From Planctomycetota bacterium (GTDB lineage: Bacteria > Planctomycetota > SZUA-567 > H5-PLA8), in contig JACQFI010000016.1 of NCBI GenBank assembly GCA_016200135.1, forward strand, positions 1 to 57,419: 57,419 nt of DNA, read 5' to 3'. Made by a program: the position numbers and the translations under genes. A model generated the notes under the pieces. The model saw nothing but the letters and a program-made list of their open reading frames with translations, was not told the DNA's origin and did no database searches. Each line of letters begins with the position of its first letter. The first letter of the stretch is position 1. Below are positions 8,951 through 18,158 of the stretch, one piece after another.

Positions 8951-10018
8951 ATGAGCACAGCGGGCGGCAAGCCCAAGAAGGCTTTTCTGACCGGCATCAC
9001 CGGCCAGGACGGCTCGTACCTGACCGAACTTCTGCTGAGCAAGGGCTACGAGGTTCACGGGCTGATCCGGCGTTCGAGCACCTTCAGCACCGACCGCATC
9101 GAACACATCTATCAGGACCCGCATATCCAAGGCACGCGGCTCTTTCTGCATTACGCAGATTTAACCGACGGCCACAGCATCGCGCGCGTGCTTGAACAGG
9201 TGAAGCCCGACGAGGTGTACAACCTGGGCGCGCAGTCGCACGTCGGTGTCTCGTTCATAAACCCGGTGTACACCGCCCAGACCGTGGCCATGGGCACACT
9301 GAACGTACTCGAGGCGATCCGGAACTCCAGGTTGCCCGTGCGCTACTACCAGGCCTCGTCGAGCGAGATGTACGGGAAGGTGAAGGAAACCCCGCAGAAC
9401 GAGAAGACGCCTTTTCATCCGCGCAGCCCGTACTCATGCGCCAAGGTGTACGCCTTCTGGCAGACCGTAAACTACCGCGAGGCCTACGGGCTCTTTGCCT
9501 GCAACGGCATCCTCTTCAACCACGAATCGCCCCGGCGCGGCGAGACGTTCGTCACGCGCAAGATCACGCGCGCGGCCACGCGTATCAAGCTGGGCCTTCA
9601 AGAAAAGTTGTACCTCGGCAACCTGGACGCCAAGCGCGACTGGGGCTTTGCGGGGGACTACGTCCGCGCCATGTGGCTGATGCTCCAACAGGACCAGCCC
9701 GGCGACTACGTGATCTCGACGGGCGAGGCGCACTCCATCCGCGAGTTCCTCGACGAGGTCTTCGGGCTGCTGCAGCTCGATTGGAAGCAGTACGTCGCCC
9801 AAGACCCGCGCTACCTGCGCCCCGCCGAGGTAGACCTGCTGCTCGGCGACAGCACCTACGCGCGCACGCGCCTGAACTGGAAGCCCGAGGTCGGCTTCAA
9901 GCAGCTCGTGAAGATGATGGTGGACGCGGATATGGAGATCGCGCGGCGCGAAGAGACGCTGAAGAAGGCCGGCCACGCGGTGCGCGGACCGGAGATGGAG
10001 CGCGGGGCGAAGGGGTAA
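8951..10018 (+). CDS. gmd: GDP-mannose 4,6-dehydratase
   Basis: 355 aa, the usual length. It converts GDP-D-mannose to GDP-4-keto-6-deoxy-D-mannose in the cytoplasm. The NADP-binding Rossmann motif GITGQDG is at residues 15-21, followed by [15 protein letters not shown]. The active-site segment SSSEMYG and the Tyr161-x3-Lys165 pair (YSCAK) identify the extended SDR subgroup. The block [16 protein letters not shown] and the later [10 protein letters not shown] are characteristic of Gmd rather than other nucleotide-sugar dehydratases. GGAG precedes the ATG. The next step of GDP-L-fucose synthesis is encoded by fcl at 10799, but a toxin-antitoxin pair on the other strand now lies between them. 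Confidence 0.95.
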   Translation: MSTAGGKPKKAFLTGITGQDGSYLTELLLSKGYEVHGLIRRSSTFSTDRIEHIYQDPHIQGTRLFLHYADLTDGHSIARVLEQVKPDEVYNLGAQSHVGVSFINPVYTAQTVAMGTLNVLEAIRNSRLPVRYYQASSSEMYGKVKETPQNEKTPFHPRSPYSCAKVYAFWQTVNYREAYGLFACNGILFNHESPRRGETFVTRKITRAATRIKLGLQEKLYLGNLDAKRDWGFAGDYVRAMWLMLQQDQPGDYVISTGEAHSIREFLDEVFGLLQLDWKQYVAQDPRYLRPAEVDLLLGDSTYARTRLNWKPEVGFKQLVKMMVDADMEIARREETLKKAGHAVRGPEMERGAKG

Positions 10019-10019
10019 G

Positions 10020-10343
10020 TCACGCGGTCATGGCGGAGCGACGGCGGCGCCGCGAGGGTAATCGCTCCAATCTCATTACAAGCCGCAACCTAAGTGCGGA
10101 CGCAGCCCGGTGCACGGTTCCCAGGGTTAGCGCATCGTTGGCGGGATCGAGCAGCCGGTCCACGGCGGCGCGGCTCGTGCCCATCCGCCGGGCCAATTCG
10201 GCTTTGGACACATGCATCCGGCCCATACGGTCCTGAAGTTGCAGCGCGAGTACCCGCTTGATGGCCTTGGCGCGAACTTCGTCGTAAATGCCTTCTTCAC
10301 GAAGGAAGTCGTCAAAGTCTCCGCCAACGTGTTTCTTGTTCAT
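10020..10343 (-). CDS. higA: HTH antitoxin of a HigBA-like toxin-antitoxin module
   Basis: 107 aa. Residues ~45-95 form an XRE-type helix-turn-helix (SKAELARRMGTSRAAVDRLL) followed by a DALTLGTVHRAASALRL segment typical of HigA-like antitoxins. A strong Shine-Dalgarno (AAGGAGGA) lies upstream of the ATG at 10343, and the start overlaps the toxin stop by four bases, so the two genes are translationally coupled with the toxin first, the usual HigBA order. It would neutralise the toxin and repress the operon through the operator at 10712. The gene ends two bases from gmd, tail to tail. Confidence 0.85.
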   Translation of the reverse strand: MNKKHVGGDFDDFLREEGIYDEVRAKAIKRVLALQLQDRMGRMHVSKAELARRMGTSRAAVDRLLDPANDALTLGTVHRAASALRLRLVMRLERLPSRRRRRSAMTA

Positions 10344-10708
10344 GGAGAATTCCTCCTTAGCGCTTGAAGCCGTTTACGCGCGATTTCAAGGTCGCCTATT
10401 GGGGTCTTTTGCGTTTTCTTTACAAAGCCGTGCAAGAGAACCATCGTATCCACTTCGATTGAAAAAAAGACTCGGGCAATCCCGCTCTTAAGCCTCGAAC
10501 GGACTTCATGGAGCCCTTCGCCCAAGCTTCGAACCAGCGGCATCCCCAACGGCCAGCGAAACTGAATCGTCATGATGTCCCGCCCAATACGTTTTCTTTC
10601 CTCCAGACTCAGATCCTCCTTGAGCCATCTGCGAACAGGCTCTTCTCCGGACGTAAGCCGGAAGAAAAGTACGCGCAGCTTCGGGCTCTTTGGCCTCGCC
10701 ATGGCCAT
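10340..10708 (-). CDS. higB: RelE/HigB-like toxin (Gp49-type mRNA interferase)
   Basis: 122 aa. The fold signature is that of the phage-derived Gp49/HigB toxin family: the central PLVRSLGEGLHEVRSRL block, then ARVFFSIEVDTMVLLHGFVKKTQKTP and a C-terminal basic helix (LEIARKRLQAL). Such toxins cleave mRNA at the ribosome. A second in-frame ATG at 10702 could be the start instead. The ATG follows the operator/promoter palindrome by only three bases and shows no Shine-Dalgarno, so it may be read from a leaderless or very short transcript, which would keep toxin translation low compared with the antitoxin. Confidence 0.85.
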   Translation of the reverse strand: MAMARPKSPKLRVLFFRLTSGEEPVRRWLKEDLSLEERKRIGRDIMTIQFRWPLGMPLVRSLGEGLHEVRSRLKSGIARVFFSIEVDTMVLLHGFVKKTQKTPIGDLEIARKRLQALRRNSP

Positions 10709-10711
10709 TAT

Positions 10712-10727
10712 GTATCATTTTTGATAC
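10712..10727 (-). promoter_or_regulatory. Operator/promoter palindrome of the toxin-antitoxin operon
   Basis: GTATCA and TGATAC form a perfect inverted repeat with spacer TTTT. On the minus strand it lies a few bases upstream of the toxin start, and TGATAC/TATCAT elements could double as a -10 box. Autorepression by the HTH antitoxin at such a palindrome is the normal arrangement for HigBA modules. Confidence 0.6.
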
Positions 10728-10789
10728 GTCTGTCAACCCGGCTGCGATCAATCGTTCGGTGTCCTTGCCACTTAAGACCTTGGGCTTAG

Positions 10790-11734
<945 letters not shown>

Positions 11735-11846
11735 GCGCAGGTTGCGGTACCGACCGCTTGCCGCGACGGAGCGCGTTGGCTTGGAGGGGAAATGCGGTTA
11801 GGATGGCGGGCAGAGCCACAGCTTGCGTCCGAACCGGAGCGCGCCC

Positions 11847-12479
11847 ATGTCCGCCAAGCACCCGCACAAAGCCGTCTTCATCGCCCGGCACGGGAACCGC
11901 GCGGACTTCGTCGATCCCAACTGGCCCAAGACGGCCAAGCGCCCGCACGACCCGCCGCTCTCGCAAGATGGTGTTCAGCAGGCCAAGAAGCTGGGCAAGC
12001 GCCTGAAGCCCGAAGGCATCCGCCACATTTTTGCTTCGCCTTTTCTGCGCGCCGTCGAGACCGCGCATCACGTCGCGGAGGCCGTCGATCTGGACGTGAA
12101 GATCGAGCACGGCGTCTGCGAGTGGCTCAACCCGGTCTGGTACAAGACCGAGCCGGACTTCCTGCCGCTCGAAGAACTCGCGAAGACCTTCCCGCGCATC
12201 GACCGTTCGTATAAGCCGCGCATGCAGATCGCGTATCCGGAGCACGACGAACACGCGCAGGTCTGGCCGCGCGCGGGCCAGGCGGCGCGTACGCTGGCGG
12301 CGGAGTTTGAGGGGCCGATCCTGATCGTCGGTCACGGCGCGACGGTGCTCGGCATGAGCTACGGGTTCGTGGATCGCGCACAAGAGGTCAAATGCGGGCT
12401 CTGCTGTCTGGTGAAGGTCGTCCACACCGAGTCCGGTTGGAAGCTGGAGCTGAACGGCGACCAGTCGCACCTCGAGTAG
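11847..12479 (+). CDS. Histidine phosphatase family protein (phosphoglycerate-mutase-like)
   Basis: About 210 aa from the ATG at 11847, preceded by GGAG; an upstream TTG at 11823 is less likely. The N-terminal catalytic motif is ARHGNR (RHG with the nucleophilic His). ASPFLRAVETA carries the second Arg of the pocket, and the C-terminal GHGATVLGM holds the second His. Acidic CEWLNP and WPRAGQAA segments fit small-molecule or protein phosphatases of this superfamily. The substrate is not apparent. It is transcribed in the same direction as fcl and the hopene cyclase and may be co-transcribed with fcl (112-bp gap). Confidence 0.85.
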   Translation: MSAKHPHKAVFIARHGNRADFVDPNWPKTAKRPHDPPLSQDGVQQAKKLGKRLKPEGIRHIFASPFLRAVETAHHVAEAVDLDVKIEHGVCEWLNPVWYKTEPDFLPLEELAKTFPRIDRSYKPRMQIAYPEHDEHAQVWPRAGQAARTLAAEFEGPILIVGHGATVLGMSYGFVDRAQEVKCGLCCLVKVVHTESGWKLELNGDQSHLE

Positions 12480-12640
12480 GTCGCGCGCATGACAAAAATC
12501 TTGACTACCTATCTGCTACGATTAAATTTCGCCGAGCCAAAACGTTACAAGGCGACAGCACGGAATAGTGTTGTTCTCACGCGCCTCGCGTAAAACATTG
12601 CGCCCGTGAAAAGTCCGAGCCGAAAGCGGATTAGAGAAGC

Positions 12641-14758
12641 ATGAGCCGAATCGACCCTGACCGGAATCCGCGCCGCGAACGCTGGCTGGAACGCCTGAGC
12701 GAGTTGCTCTCCGGCGTACCGGGCGCGCGTTACGCAATGGCGGGTGACGGCAATCTTTCGTTGCCGCAAGAGCCCGCGAACACGCTGCATGCGCAGGCGG
12801 CCACGAAGTCGGGCCTGCTGCCCAAGGTCAAGGCGCCGAGCCCCGAACAGATCGACGACGGGATCAACCGCAGCGCCAAGTGGCTGCTCAACCGCCAGCA
12901 GAAGGACGGCTACTGGGTCGCGGAACTCGAGTGCGACAACACGACCGAGAGCTACTTCGTCCTCTTCTATGCCTTCTTCGGCAAGCGCGAACACCCCAAG
13001 GTCCAGAAGATCGCCAGGACGATCCGCAAGGCGATGCTGCCCACCGGCGGCTGGAACGGCTACTACGGCGGCCCCGCGGACATCTCGATCTCGGTGCTCT
13101 CGTACTTCGCGCTGAAGATCGCGGGCGTCAGCGCCGACGAACCCGACATGCAGCGCTCGCGCGACGCGATCTTAAAGCGCGGCGGCGCGCCCAAGGCGAA
13201 CACCTACACCAAGTACCACCTGGCGTGGTTCGACCAGTACGACTGGGAGCACGTCCCGGCCATTCCGCCGGAGATGATGCTGATCCCCAACGTCTCGCCA
13301 ATTCACATCTACGATATGTCGAGCTGGTCGCGCACGATCTTCGTGCCGCTCTCGATCATCTACTCGCTGAAGCCCGTCTGCCTGTTGCCCAAAGAATGCC
13401 ATGTCGACGAACTCTTCGCCGAAGGGCACACGCACCGCGACCTGGCCCTGCCGCGCACGAACACGCCCTTCACCTGGAACAACTTCTTCCTGCTCACCGA
13501 CAAGGCGCTCAAGGTTGCCGAGAAGTTCCCGATCAAGACGGCGCGCGAGATGGCGGTGAAACGGGCCGAGCAGTGGATGATCGAGCGCTTCGAGTTCAGC
13601 GGCGGCCTCGGCGCGATCCTCCCAGCGATGATGAACAGCGTCCTGGCGCTGAAGATGCTCGGACACAAGGAAGACGAGCCGCTCATGCGCGAGGGCATCA
13701 AGCACCTCGACGATCTGGAGATTCCCGTCGCCGCGGACGACAGCATCCGCATCCAGCCCTGCCACAGCCCGGTCTGGGACACGGCCATCAGCACCTACGC
13801 GTTCGCGCAGGCGCATTACGCGCCCGAAGCCGCCGACGGCGCGCTGGCGAAGTCCTGCGCGTGGCTGCTCAGCAAGGAAGTGAAGCGCCCCGGCGACTGG
13901 CAGGTGAAGAATCCCTGCCCGCCTGGCGGCTGGTTCTTCGAGTACGCCAACGAGTTCTACCCCGACGTGGACGACACCATCATGACCATGATGGCGCTGC
14001 GCTCCACGTACGCGAAGGGCGCGCACCCCGCGGCCGACGCGGCGCTCGAGCGCGCCATGGTGTGGGTGCTGGGGATGCAGAACAAGGACGGCGGCTGGGC
14101 AAGCTTCGACCGCGACAACGACATGGACTTCCTCACCAAGGTTCCCTTCGCGGACCACAACGCGATGATCGACCCGAGCACCGCGGACATCACCAGCCGC
14201 ACGCTGGAGATGTTCGCCATCGTCGCGCCGGAGACGTTCAGCCTGAACCACCCGGTGGTGAAGCGCGGCCTCGAGTTCATCAAGCAGGACCAGTGCAAGG
14301 ACGGCTCGTGGTTCGGGCGCTGGGGCGTGAACTACATGTACGGCACGTGGCAGGTGCTGCGGGGCTTGAGGCTCATCGGCGAGGACATGTCGAAGGGCTA
14401 CGTGCGCAAGGCGGTGGAATGGTTCAAGGACGTCCAGCAGCCCGACGGCGGCTGGGGCGAACGCTGCGACACCTACGACGATCCCACGCGCAAAGGCAAA
14501 GGCCCGAGCACTCCGTCACAGACCGCGTGGGCGGTGATGGGCCTGCTCGGCGCGGGCCAGGGCCACAGCCAGACCGTCTACCGCGGCATGAAGTACCTGC
14601 TCGACACGATGACGCCCGACGGCACCTGGAACGAAGACGAGTGGACCGGCACGGGCTTCCCGAAAGTCTTCTATCTGAAGTACCACTATTACCGGCACTA
14701 TTGGCCGCTGATGGCGTTTGCGCAGTACCGGCGGTTTTTGCGGGGGTACCGGCCGTAG
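12641..14758 (+). CDS. shc: Squalene-hopene cyclase
   Basis: 705 aa. It cyclises squalene to hopene or diplopterol at the membrane, the entry to hopanoid lipids. The catalytic protonation motif DxDD is present as D441-V-D-D444 (YPDVDDT). Several QW-type repeats are visible (QQKDGYWVAELE, GGWNGYYGG, QNKDGGWASFDRDND, GSWFGRWGVNYMYGTW, QQPDGGWGE). The C-terminal FYLKYHYYRHYWPLMAFAQY block is typical of bacterial SHCs. The length fits. A weak -35-like TTGACT at 12501 precedes it. No other hopanoid gene is adjacent. Confidence 0.95.
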   Translation: MSRIDPDRNPRRERWLERLSELLSGVPGARYAMAGDGNLSLPQEPANTLHAQAATKSGLLPKVKAPSPEQIDDGINRSAKWLLNRQQKDGYWVAELECDNTTESYFVLFYAFFGKREHPKVQKIARTIRKAMLPTGGWNGYYGGPADISISVLSYFALKIAGVSADEPDMQRSRDAILKRGGAPKANTYTKYHLAWFDQYDWEHVPAIPPEMMLIPNVSPIHIYDMSSWSRTIFVPLSIIYSLKPVCLLPKECHVDELFAEGHTHRDLALPRTNTPFTWNNFFLLTDKALKVAEKFPIKTAREMAVKRAEQWMIERFEFSGGLGAILPAMMNSVLALKMLGHKEDEPLMREGIKHLDDLEIPVAADDSIRIQPCHSPVWDTAISTYAFAQAHYAPEAADGALAKSCAWLLSKEVKRPGDWQVKNPCPPGGWFFEYANEFYPDVDDTIMTMMALRSTYAKGAHPAADAALERAMVWVLGMQNKDGGWASFDRDNDMDFLTKVPFADHNAMIDPSTADITSRTLEMFAIVAPETFSLNHPVVKRGLEFIKQDQCKDGSWFGRWGVNYMYGTWQVLRGLRLIGEDMSKGYVRKAVEWFKDVQQPDGGWGERCDTYDDPTRKGKGPSTPSQTAWAVMGLLGAGQGHSQTVYRGMKYLLDTMTPDGTWNEDEWTGTGFPKVFYLKYHYYRHYWPLMAFAQYRRFLRGYRP

Positions 14759-14868
14759 GCGATTTGTTCCGCGTGCTGTAACCCACTTTCCCCAACGCTT
14801 ATCTACGCTACGCTGGGCCGTTCGTAAACGGTCCGGCCTCTAAGATGCCTAGAACAAAGGAGGATGGC

Positions 14869-15312
14869 ATGCATTCGAAACGAATTGCGTTTGTGCTCGC
14901 GCTGGCTTTGATGGTCCTCGCGGCGCCGAAGCTTCTGGCCGAAGAAGCCAAGAAGGACGATAAGCTCAGCGACGAGGCCATCAAGAAGATGGAAGCGCTC
15001 GTCGAAAAGACCATGAAGGGCTACAACGAAGAAGATTCCAAGGCGTTCTGGGAGGGCTGGGCCAAGTCGTCCGCGCCGGTCACCACCGAGGACAACTTCA
15101 AGAAGAACTACGTCGGGCTCTACAAGAACAAGTTCATGGGCAAGCTCGTCTCGAAGTCCCGCGACGACAAGGACGAGCGCGTGGTCCTGAAGGGCCTGAG
15201 CCCCGTGCTGATCTTTAAAGCCGAGTTCGAGAAGAAGAAGGAGTCCAAGATCAACGCGGCCTTCACCAAGGAAGGCGACGAGTACAAGCTGATCCAGCTC
15301 AACTTTGATTGA
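14869..15312 (+). CDS. Small secreted protein of unknown function
   Basis: 147 aa from the ATG at 14869, which is five bases after a strong AAAGGAGG; the earlier in-frame start at 14845 has none. The N-terminus is a signal peptide (MHSKRIAFVLALALMVLA, cut before EEAKK). The mature part is small, Lys/Glu-rich and mixed alpha/beta (ALVEKTMKGYNEEDSKAFWEGWAK, then VFKAEF and YKLIQLNFD strands). It resembles DUF3887/SnoaL-like cystatin-type folds in length and pattern, but I do not recognise the family with confidence. It follows shc by 110 bp on the same strand. Confidence 0.65.
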   Translation: MHSKRIAFVLALALMVLAAPKLLAEEAKKDDKLSDEAIKKMEALVEKTMKGYNEEDSKAFWEGWAKSSAPVTTEDNFKKNYVGLYKNKFMGKLVSKSRDDKDERVVLKGLSPVLIFKAEFEKKKESKINAAFTKEGDEYKLIQLNFD

Positions 15313-15378
15313 CCAACCGGGGCGCTTTACTCTTGTCTGTCCTCAGTCGTCCGGAGAACGTGGCGGATCGGCGCGCTG

Positions 15379-15909
15379 TCATGCGTCGCCTGCATCCGTT
15401 GCTTGGCGAGTGTTGCGGAACAAAGCGACTTGGTGGATGAATAGTGGCCTCCTGAACACTACGCGAACGAGGTCGATAGTGGCGAAGTCTGTCAGATTGC
15501 TGTGTGCCGATGTTCGGCGTTGTGTCAGATGGGAAAATTCCAGGAGCTTCATGGCCCAATCCCATTTGGGGTGGGGTGAAGAGAGCATGATGAGACCACC
15601 TTCCTTGCACAGGGTGCAGATAGCGTCCAAGCAGTCCACGTGCTCTATGACCTCAAGCGCCACCACCGCATCGAAGAACTTCTCTCTGAGCCCAAGCTTG
15701 CGCCAGTTTAATATGTCACCCATTATGTCTGCCGGACAGACCAGGTCGATAGTCACCACATGGTGACCGCACTCTCGAAGTCTCTTGGCAAACCACCCAT
15801 CTCCTGTTCCTACCTCAAGAACATGCGATTTCGGCGCAAGGTGTTCGTTGAGCAGACTGAATTTCCGCCTTCGAGATAGCTCGCTGATCAAAGGTTGGCG
15901 CTTTTCCAT
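15379..15909 (-). CDS. Class I SAM-dependent methyltransferase
   Basis: 176 aa. Motif I is VLEVGTGDGWF, motif II is VVTIDLVCP, the DAVVALEVIEHV motif is that of UbiE/Methyltransf_11-type enzymes, and EGGLIMLSSPHPKW is the post-II strand. The C-terminus (HLTQRRTSAHSNLTDFA) looks like the loop region of glycan- or lipid-linked methyltransferases, but the substrate is unknown. Base composition is visibly more AT-rich than the flanking genes, and the gene stands alone on the minus strand next to an AT-rich spacer with a tRNA-like remnant, suggesting acquisition by transfer. Confidence 0.75.
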   Translation of the reverse strand: MEKRQPLISELSRRRKFSLLNEHLAPKSHVLEVGTGDGWFAKRLRECGHHVVTIDLVCPADIMGDILNWRKLGLREKFFDAVVALEVIEHVDCLDAICTLCKEGGLIMLSSPHPKWDWAMKLLEFSHLTQRRTSAHSNLTDFATIDLVRVVFRRPLFIHQVALFRNTRQATDAGDA

Positions 15910-15969
15910 TTCAATTCATCCTCTTCCTTCTGATTAAAACTTTATTTCGCGCAAGAGCATATGTCCTGC

Positions 15970-16051
15970 CCCAGTTAGAATTGGAAACCGACCTCTTGTT
16001 TATAAGACCTTATATCAGGGCCTTAACCGCTTGGCCATGCCCCCTCCGGCT
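15970..16051 (-). other. tRNA-like remnant (intact D-arm, degraded remainder) in an AT-rich spacer
   Basis: Read on the minus strand, positions 16047 to about 16020 give a sequence with a perfect D-arm: GCATGGCCAAGCGG followed by TTAAGGC, with the conserved U8, A14, G18G19 and A21 in place. It resembles the 5' half of bacterial Gln/Cys/Tyr-type tRNAs. The expected anticodon stem cannot be folded (instead there is a palindrome TATAAGACCTTATA at 16001-16014), the T-arm is only approximate and the acceptor strand has no partner. It is therefore a remnant or a chance match. The rest of the 344-bp spacer 15910-16253 shows no gene. Confidence 0.25.
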
Positions 16052-16253
16052 TCGCCAACATGATGCCTCTCTCCCCTCAAACTCTAACTATGGGGATGAT
16101 ATTAATAGGGGGCACCTCACATTTTGATGGTACATCCAGGGCCAGTCCTCAATGGATCAGCTCTTTTCTTTATATGTAACCTATTTGTTTATAAAGTTTT
16201 ACAAAAACGTCCGATTGCGGCCGTGAGTTTTATACAGCGGCGTCCATTAGATA

Positions 16254-16820
16254 GTGCTCAATGTGGATACGGAACGCCAAACGGAGTACCCGCGCTTGGA
16301 TGAGACCACCTTCGTCACGCAGCTCTTGAAGTGCAAGAGCCAGCATGAGGCCCTGCTTATGGCGCTCGTGGGCGATCCTCACGCGGCCGAGGATCTCTAC
16401 CAGCAGGCGGCGATGGTGATGACGCGCAAGCGCGCGGAGTTGCCCGAGGAAGTCCCTTTCACAGCGTGGAGCCGGAGCGTGCTCGTGAACGTCGTCCGCG
16501 ACTACCGCAAGATGATGGCGCGCCGCCGCGTGCGGGTGCTGGACGACTCCGCGCTGGAGCAGGTCGCGCACGCCTTCGAACGGCTCGACGAGGACGAACT
16601 CTCCGACCGCCGCGAAGCGCTGCGCGAGTGCCTGAACCAGTTGCAGGACGAGCACCGCGCGATCCTGTGGCAGCGCTACGAGGAACGGCTCTCTTTCGAA
16701 GAACTCGCGAAACGCCACGACCGTTCGTCGGGCGCGCTGGAAACGCTCCTTTACCGGCTGCGCAAAGTTCTGGCCGACTGCATCGACCGGCGCCTGCGCC
16801 AGACGGGGGCCTCGGCATGA
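16254..16820 (+). CDS. ECF-type RNA polymerase sigma factor
   Basis: 188 aa from a GTG start (an alternative GTG lies three codons later). Sigma region 2 is at ~25-95 (ALLMALVGDPHAAEDLYQQ, then VPFTAWSRSVLVNVVRDYRK) and region 4 at ~120-180 (LQDEHRAILWQRYEERLSF followed by EELAKRHDRSSGALETLLYR). The style matches the planctomycete/verrucomicrobial ECF sigma group. The stop TGA overlaps the ATG of a FecR-like membrane protein, the arrangement expected for a sigma factor with its anti-sigma partner. Targets are unknown; the pair may control the thioredoxin-fold secreted protein downstream. Confidence 0.88.
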   Translation: MLNVDTERQTEYPRLDETTFVTQLLKCKSQHEALLMALVGDPHAAEDLYQQAAMVMTRKRAELPEEVPFTAWSRSVLVNVVRDYRKMMARRRVRVLDDSALEQVAHAFERLDEDELSDRREALRECLNQLQDEHRAILWQRYEERLSFEELAKRHDRSSGALETLLYRLRKVLADCIDRRLRQTGASA

Positions 16821-18091
16821 GCGACACCGCGGACCTAGACCTGCTGCTCCTGCGCCGCCTGGACGGCACGCTGGACGCCCGCGCCACAGAAGCACTCGAC
16901 GCGCGCCTAGCCGTTGACCCGGAGGCCGCGCGGCGCTTGTGCCTGCTGGCGGTGGACCAGGCCGAACTGCTGCACGCCTTGCAGGTCGGCGCGATCGGCT
17001 CGCGAGTGCTCGGACGCCGGGCGAACCAAGCCGCGCCCGTGGCTGCCGCGCAACCGAACCGGGGAATCTGGACGCGGCGAGCGCTGGGCATGGCGGTCGG
17101 GGCTGCGGCAGCGCTGCTTTTAGCGGCGAGCGCGTGGCTGCTCATGGGCGGCGCGGGCCCGGCGCTCGAATCAGGCCAGCTTCTCGCGGACGGCCAGCCG
17201 TCCTCGGCCCCGCGCGAAGAGCAGCGCCTCGAAGCCGTGGGTGGACCCGCGGTGCTGCGCCTAGGCGATGGCTCGCGCGTCGAACTGGCCGAAGAGAGCG
17301 TCGCGCGGCTGAAGGCTCCGACCGAGGGCCTGCGGCAACTGGTCGCGCTGGACGAAGGTGAAGGACGCTTCAAGGTCACGCACGGCGGCGGGCAGTTCCG
17401 CGTTGAGACGCCCGCGGGGCACATCACGGTGCTGGGCACGGAGTTTACCGTGCGCGTCCCCAAGAAACGCAAGGGCGCCGCGCTTCAGGACGCGGACGCG
17501 CAAGCATTCTGCGTAACAGTCCACGCGGGCCGGGTGCAACTGGTACACGAAGGCGGCGCGATCCTGCTCGTGGCCGGGCAGTCTTTCACGGCCGGAGGCG
17601 GCGTGCAGGTCGCGCAGCAGGAACCTTTAAAGCGTCCCGCAGGGGCCGCACCCGCACCGAACCCCGCGCACGAAGAACGCCCGCTCAAGGCGGAGGCCCT
17701 CGAGATCACCGGCATCCTGCGCGCGGCCGTCGGCGACGGGCCCGGCGCGGTGCCGGAGTTCATCACGCTCACGACGGCGGACGCGCTGGTCTACAAGTTG
17801 GAGGTCAACGCGGCGGCCACGGCGCTGGCGCGGGACTTCGACGGTCAGGAAGTCACGGTCTCCGGCACGCTGCGTGCAGTGGATGGGGTCGATTGGTTCA
17901 CCATCGGGGAAGCCGCCGGCGCCGGGGAAGAACTCCACAGCGGCGGTCCGGATAGCCCACAGGGCGCTGAAGGAAAAGACGACAGACTCAAACGCCGGCC
18001 GTTGGCCAAGCCGGGAGAATTGGATAAGAAGCAGAAACCGAGACCGGAGCGTAAACCCGCGGGTAAAGACCCCGCGGAACCGGCGGAATGA
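16817..18091 (+). CDS. FecR-like anti-sigma/sensor membrane protein
   Basis: 424 aa, starting at the ATG that overlaps the sigma factor stop (ATGA). Residues 1-70 are a cytoplasmic helical anti-sigma-like part (LLLRRLDGTLDARATEALDARL). One transmembrane helix lies at ~90-110. A FecR domain follows at ~120-300 (GGPAVLRLGDGSRVELAEES, then GGGQFRVETPAGHITVLGTEFTV split over the domain, and VTVHAGRVQLVH). Residues ~300-375 look like an extra OB-fold-like domain (LEITGILRAAVG, QEVTVSGTLRAVDGVDW). The C-terminal ~50 residues are a Lys/Pro/Glu-rich tail. It would hold the sigma factor at the inner membrane and respond to a periplasmic signal. Confidence 0.85.
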   Translation: MSDTADLDLLLLRRLDGTLDARATEALDARLAVDPEAARRLCLLAVDQAELLHALQVGAIGSRVLGRRANQAAPVAAAQPNRGIWTRRALGMAVGAAAALLLAASAWLLMGGAGPALESGQLLADGQPSSAPREEQRLEAVGGPAVLRLGDGSRVELAEESVARLKAPTEGLRQLVALDEGEGRFKVTHGGGQFRVETPAGHITVLGTEFTVRVPKKRKGAALQDADAQAFCVTVHAGRVQLVHEGGAILLVAGQSFTAGGGVQVAQQEPLKRPAGAAPAPNPAHEERPLKAEALEITGILRAAVGDGPGAVPEFITLTTADALVYKLEVNAAATALARDFDGQEVTVSGTLRAVDGVDWFTIGEAAGAGEELHSGGPDSPQGAEGKDDRLKRRPLAKPGELDKKQKPRPERKPAGKDPAEPAE

Positions 18092-18113
18092 AAATGGGGT
18101 AATTCTGGGAGCA

Positions 18114-18139
18114 AGAACGGAGCGGAGCGTCTCCGTTTT
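18114..18139 (+). terminator. Weak hairpin between the FecR-like gene and the next gene
   Basis: AACGGAG (18116-18122) and CTCCGTT (18131-18137) form a stem that extends by a G-U and an A-T pair, with an 8-nt loop and a short TTTTC run. It could attenuate read-through from the sigma/FecR pair into the next gene, whose Shine-Dalgarno begins only a few bases later. Confidence 0.35.
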
Positions 18140-18158
18140 CATAAAGGAGAGGACGAAC

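Noticed and set aside
15960..16060. Complete tRNA gene
   Set aside because: Only the D-arm is convincing; anticodon stem, T-arm and acceptor pairing fail.
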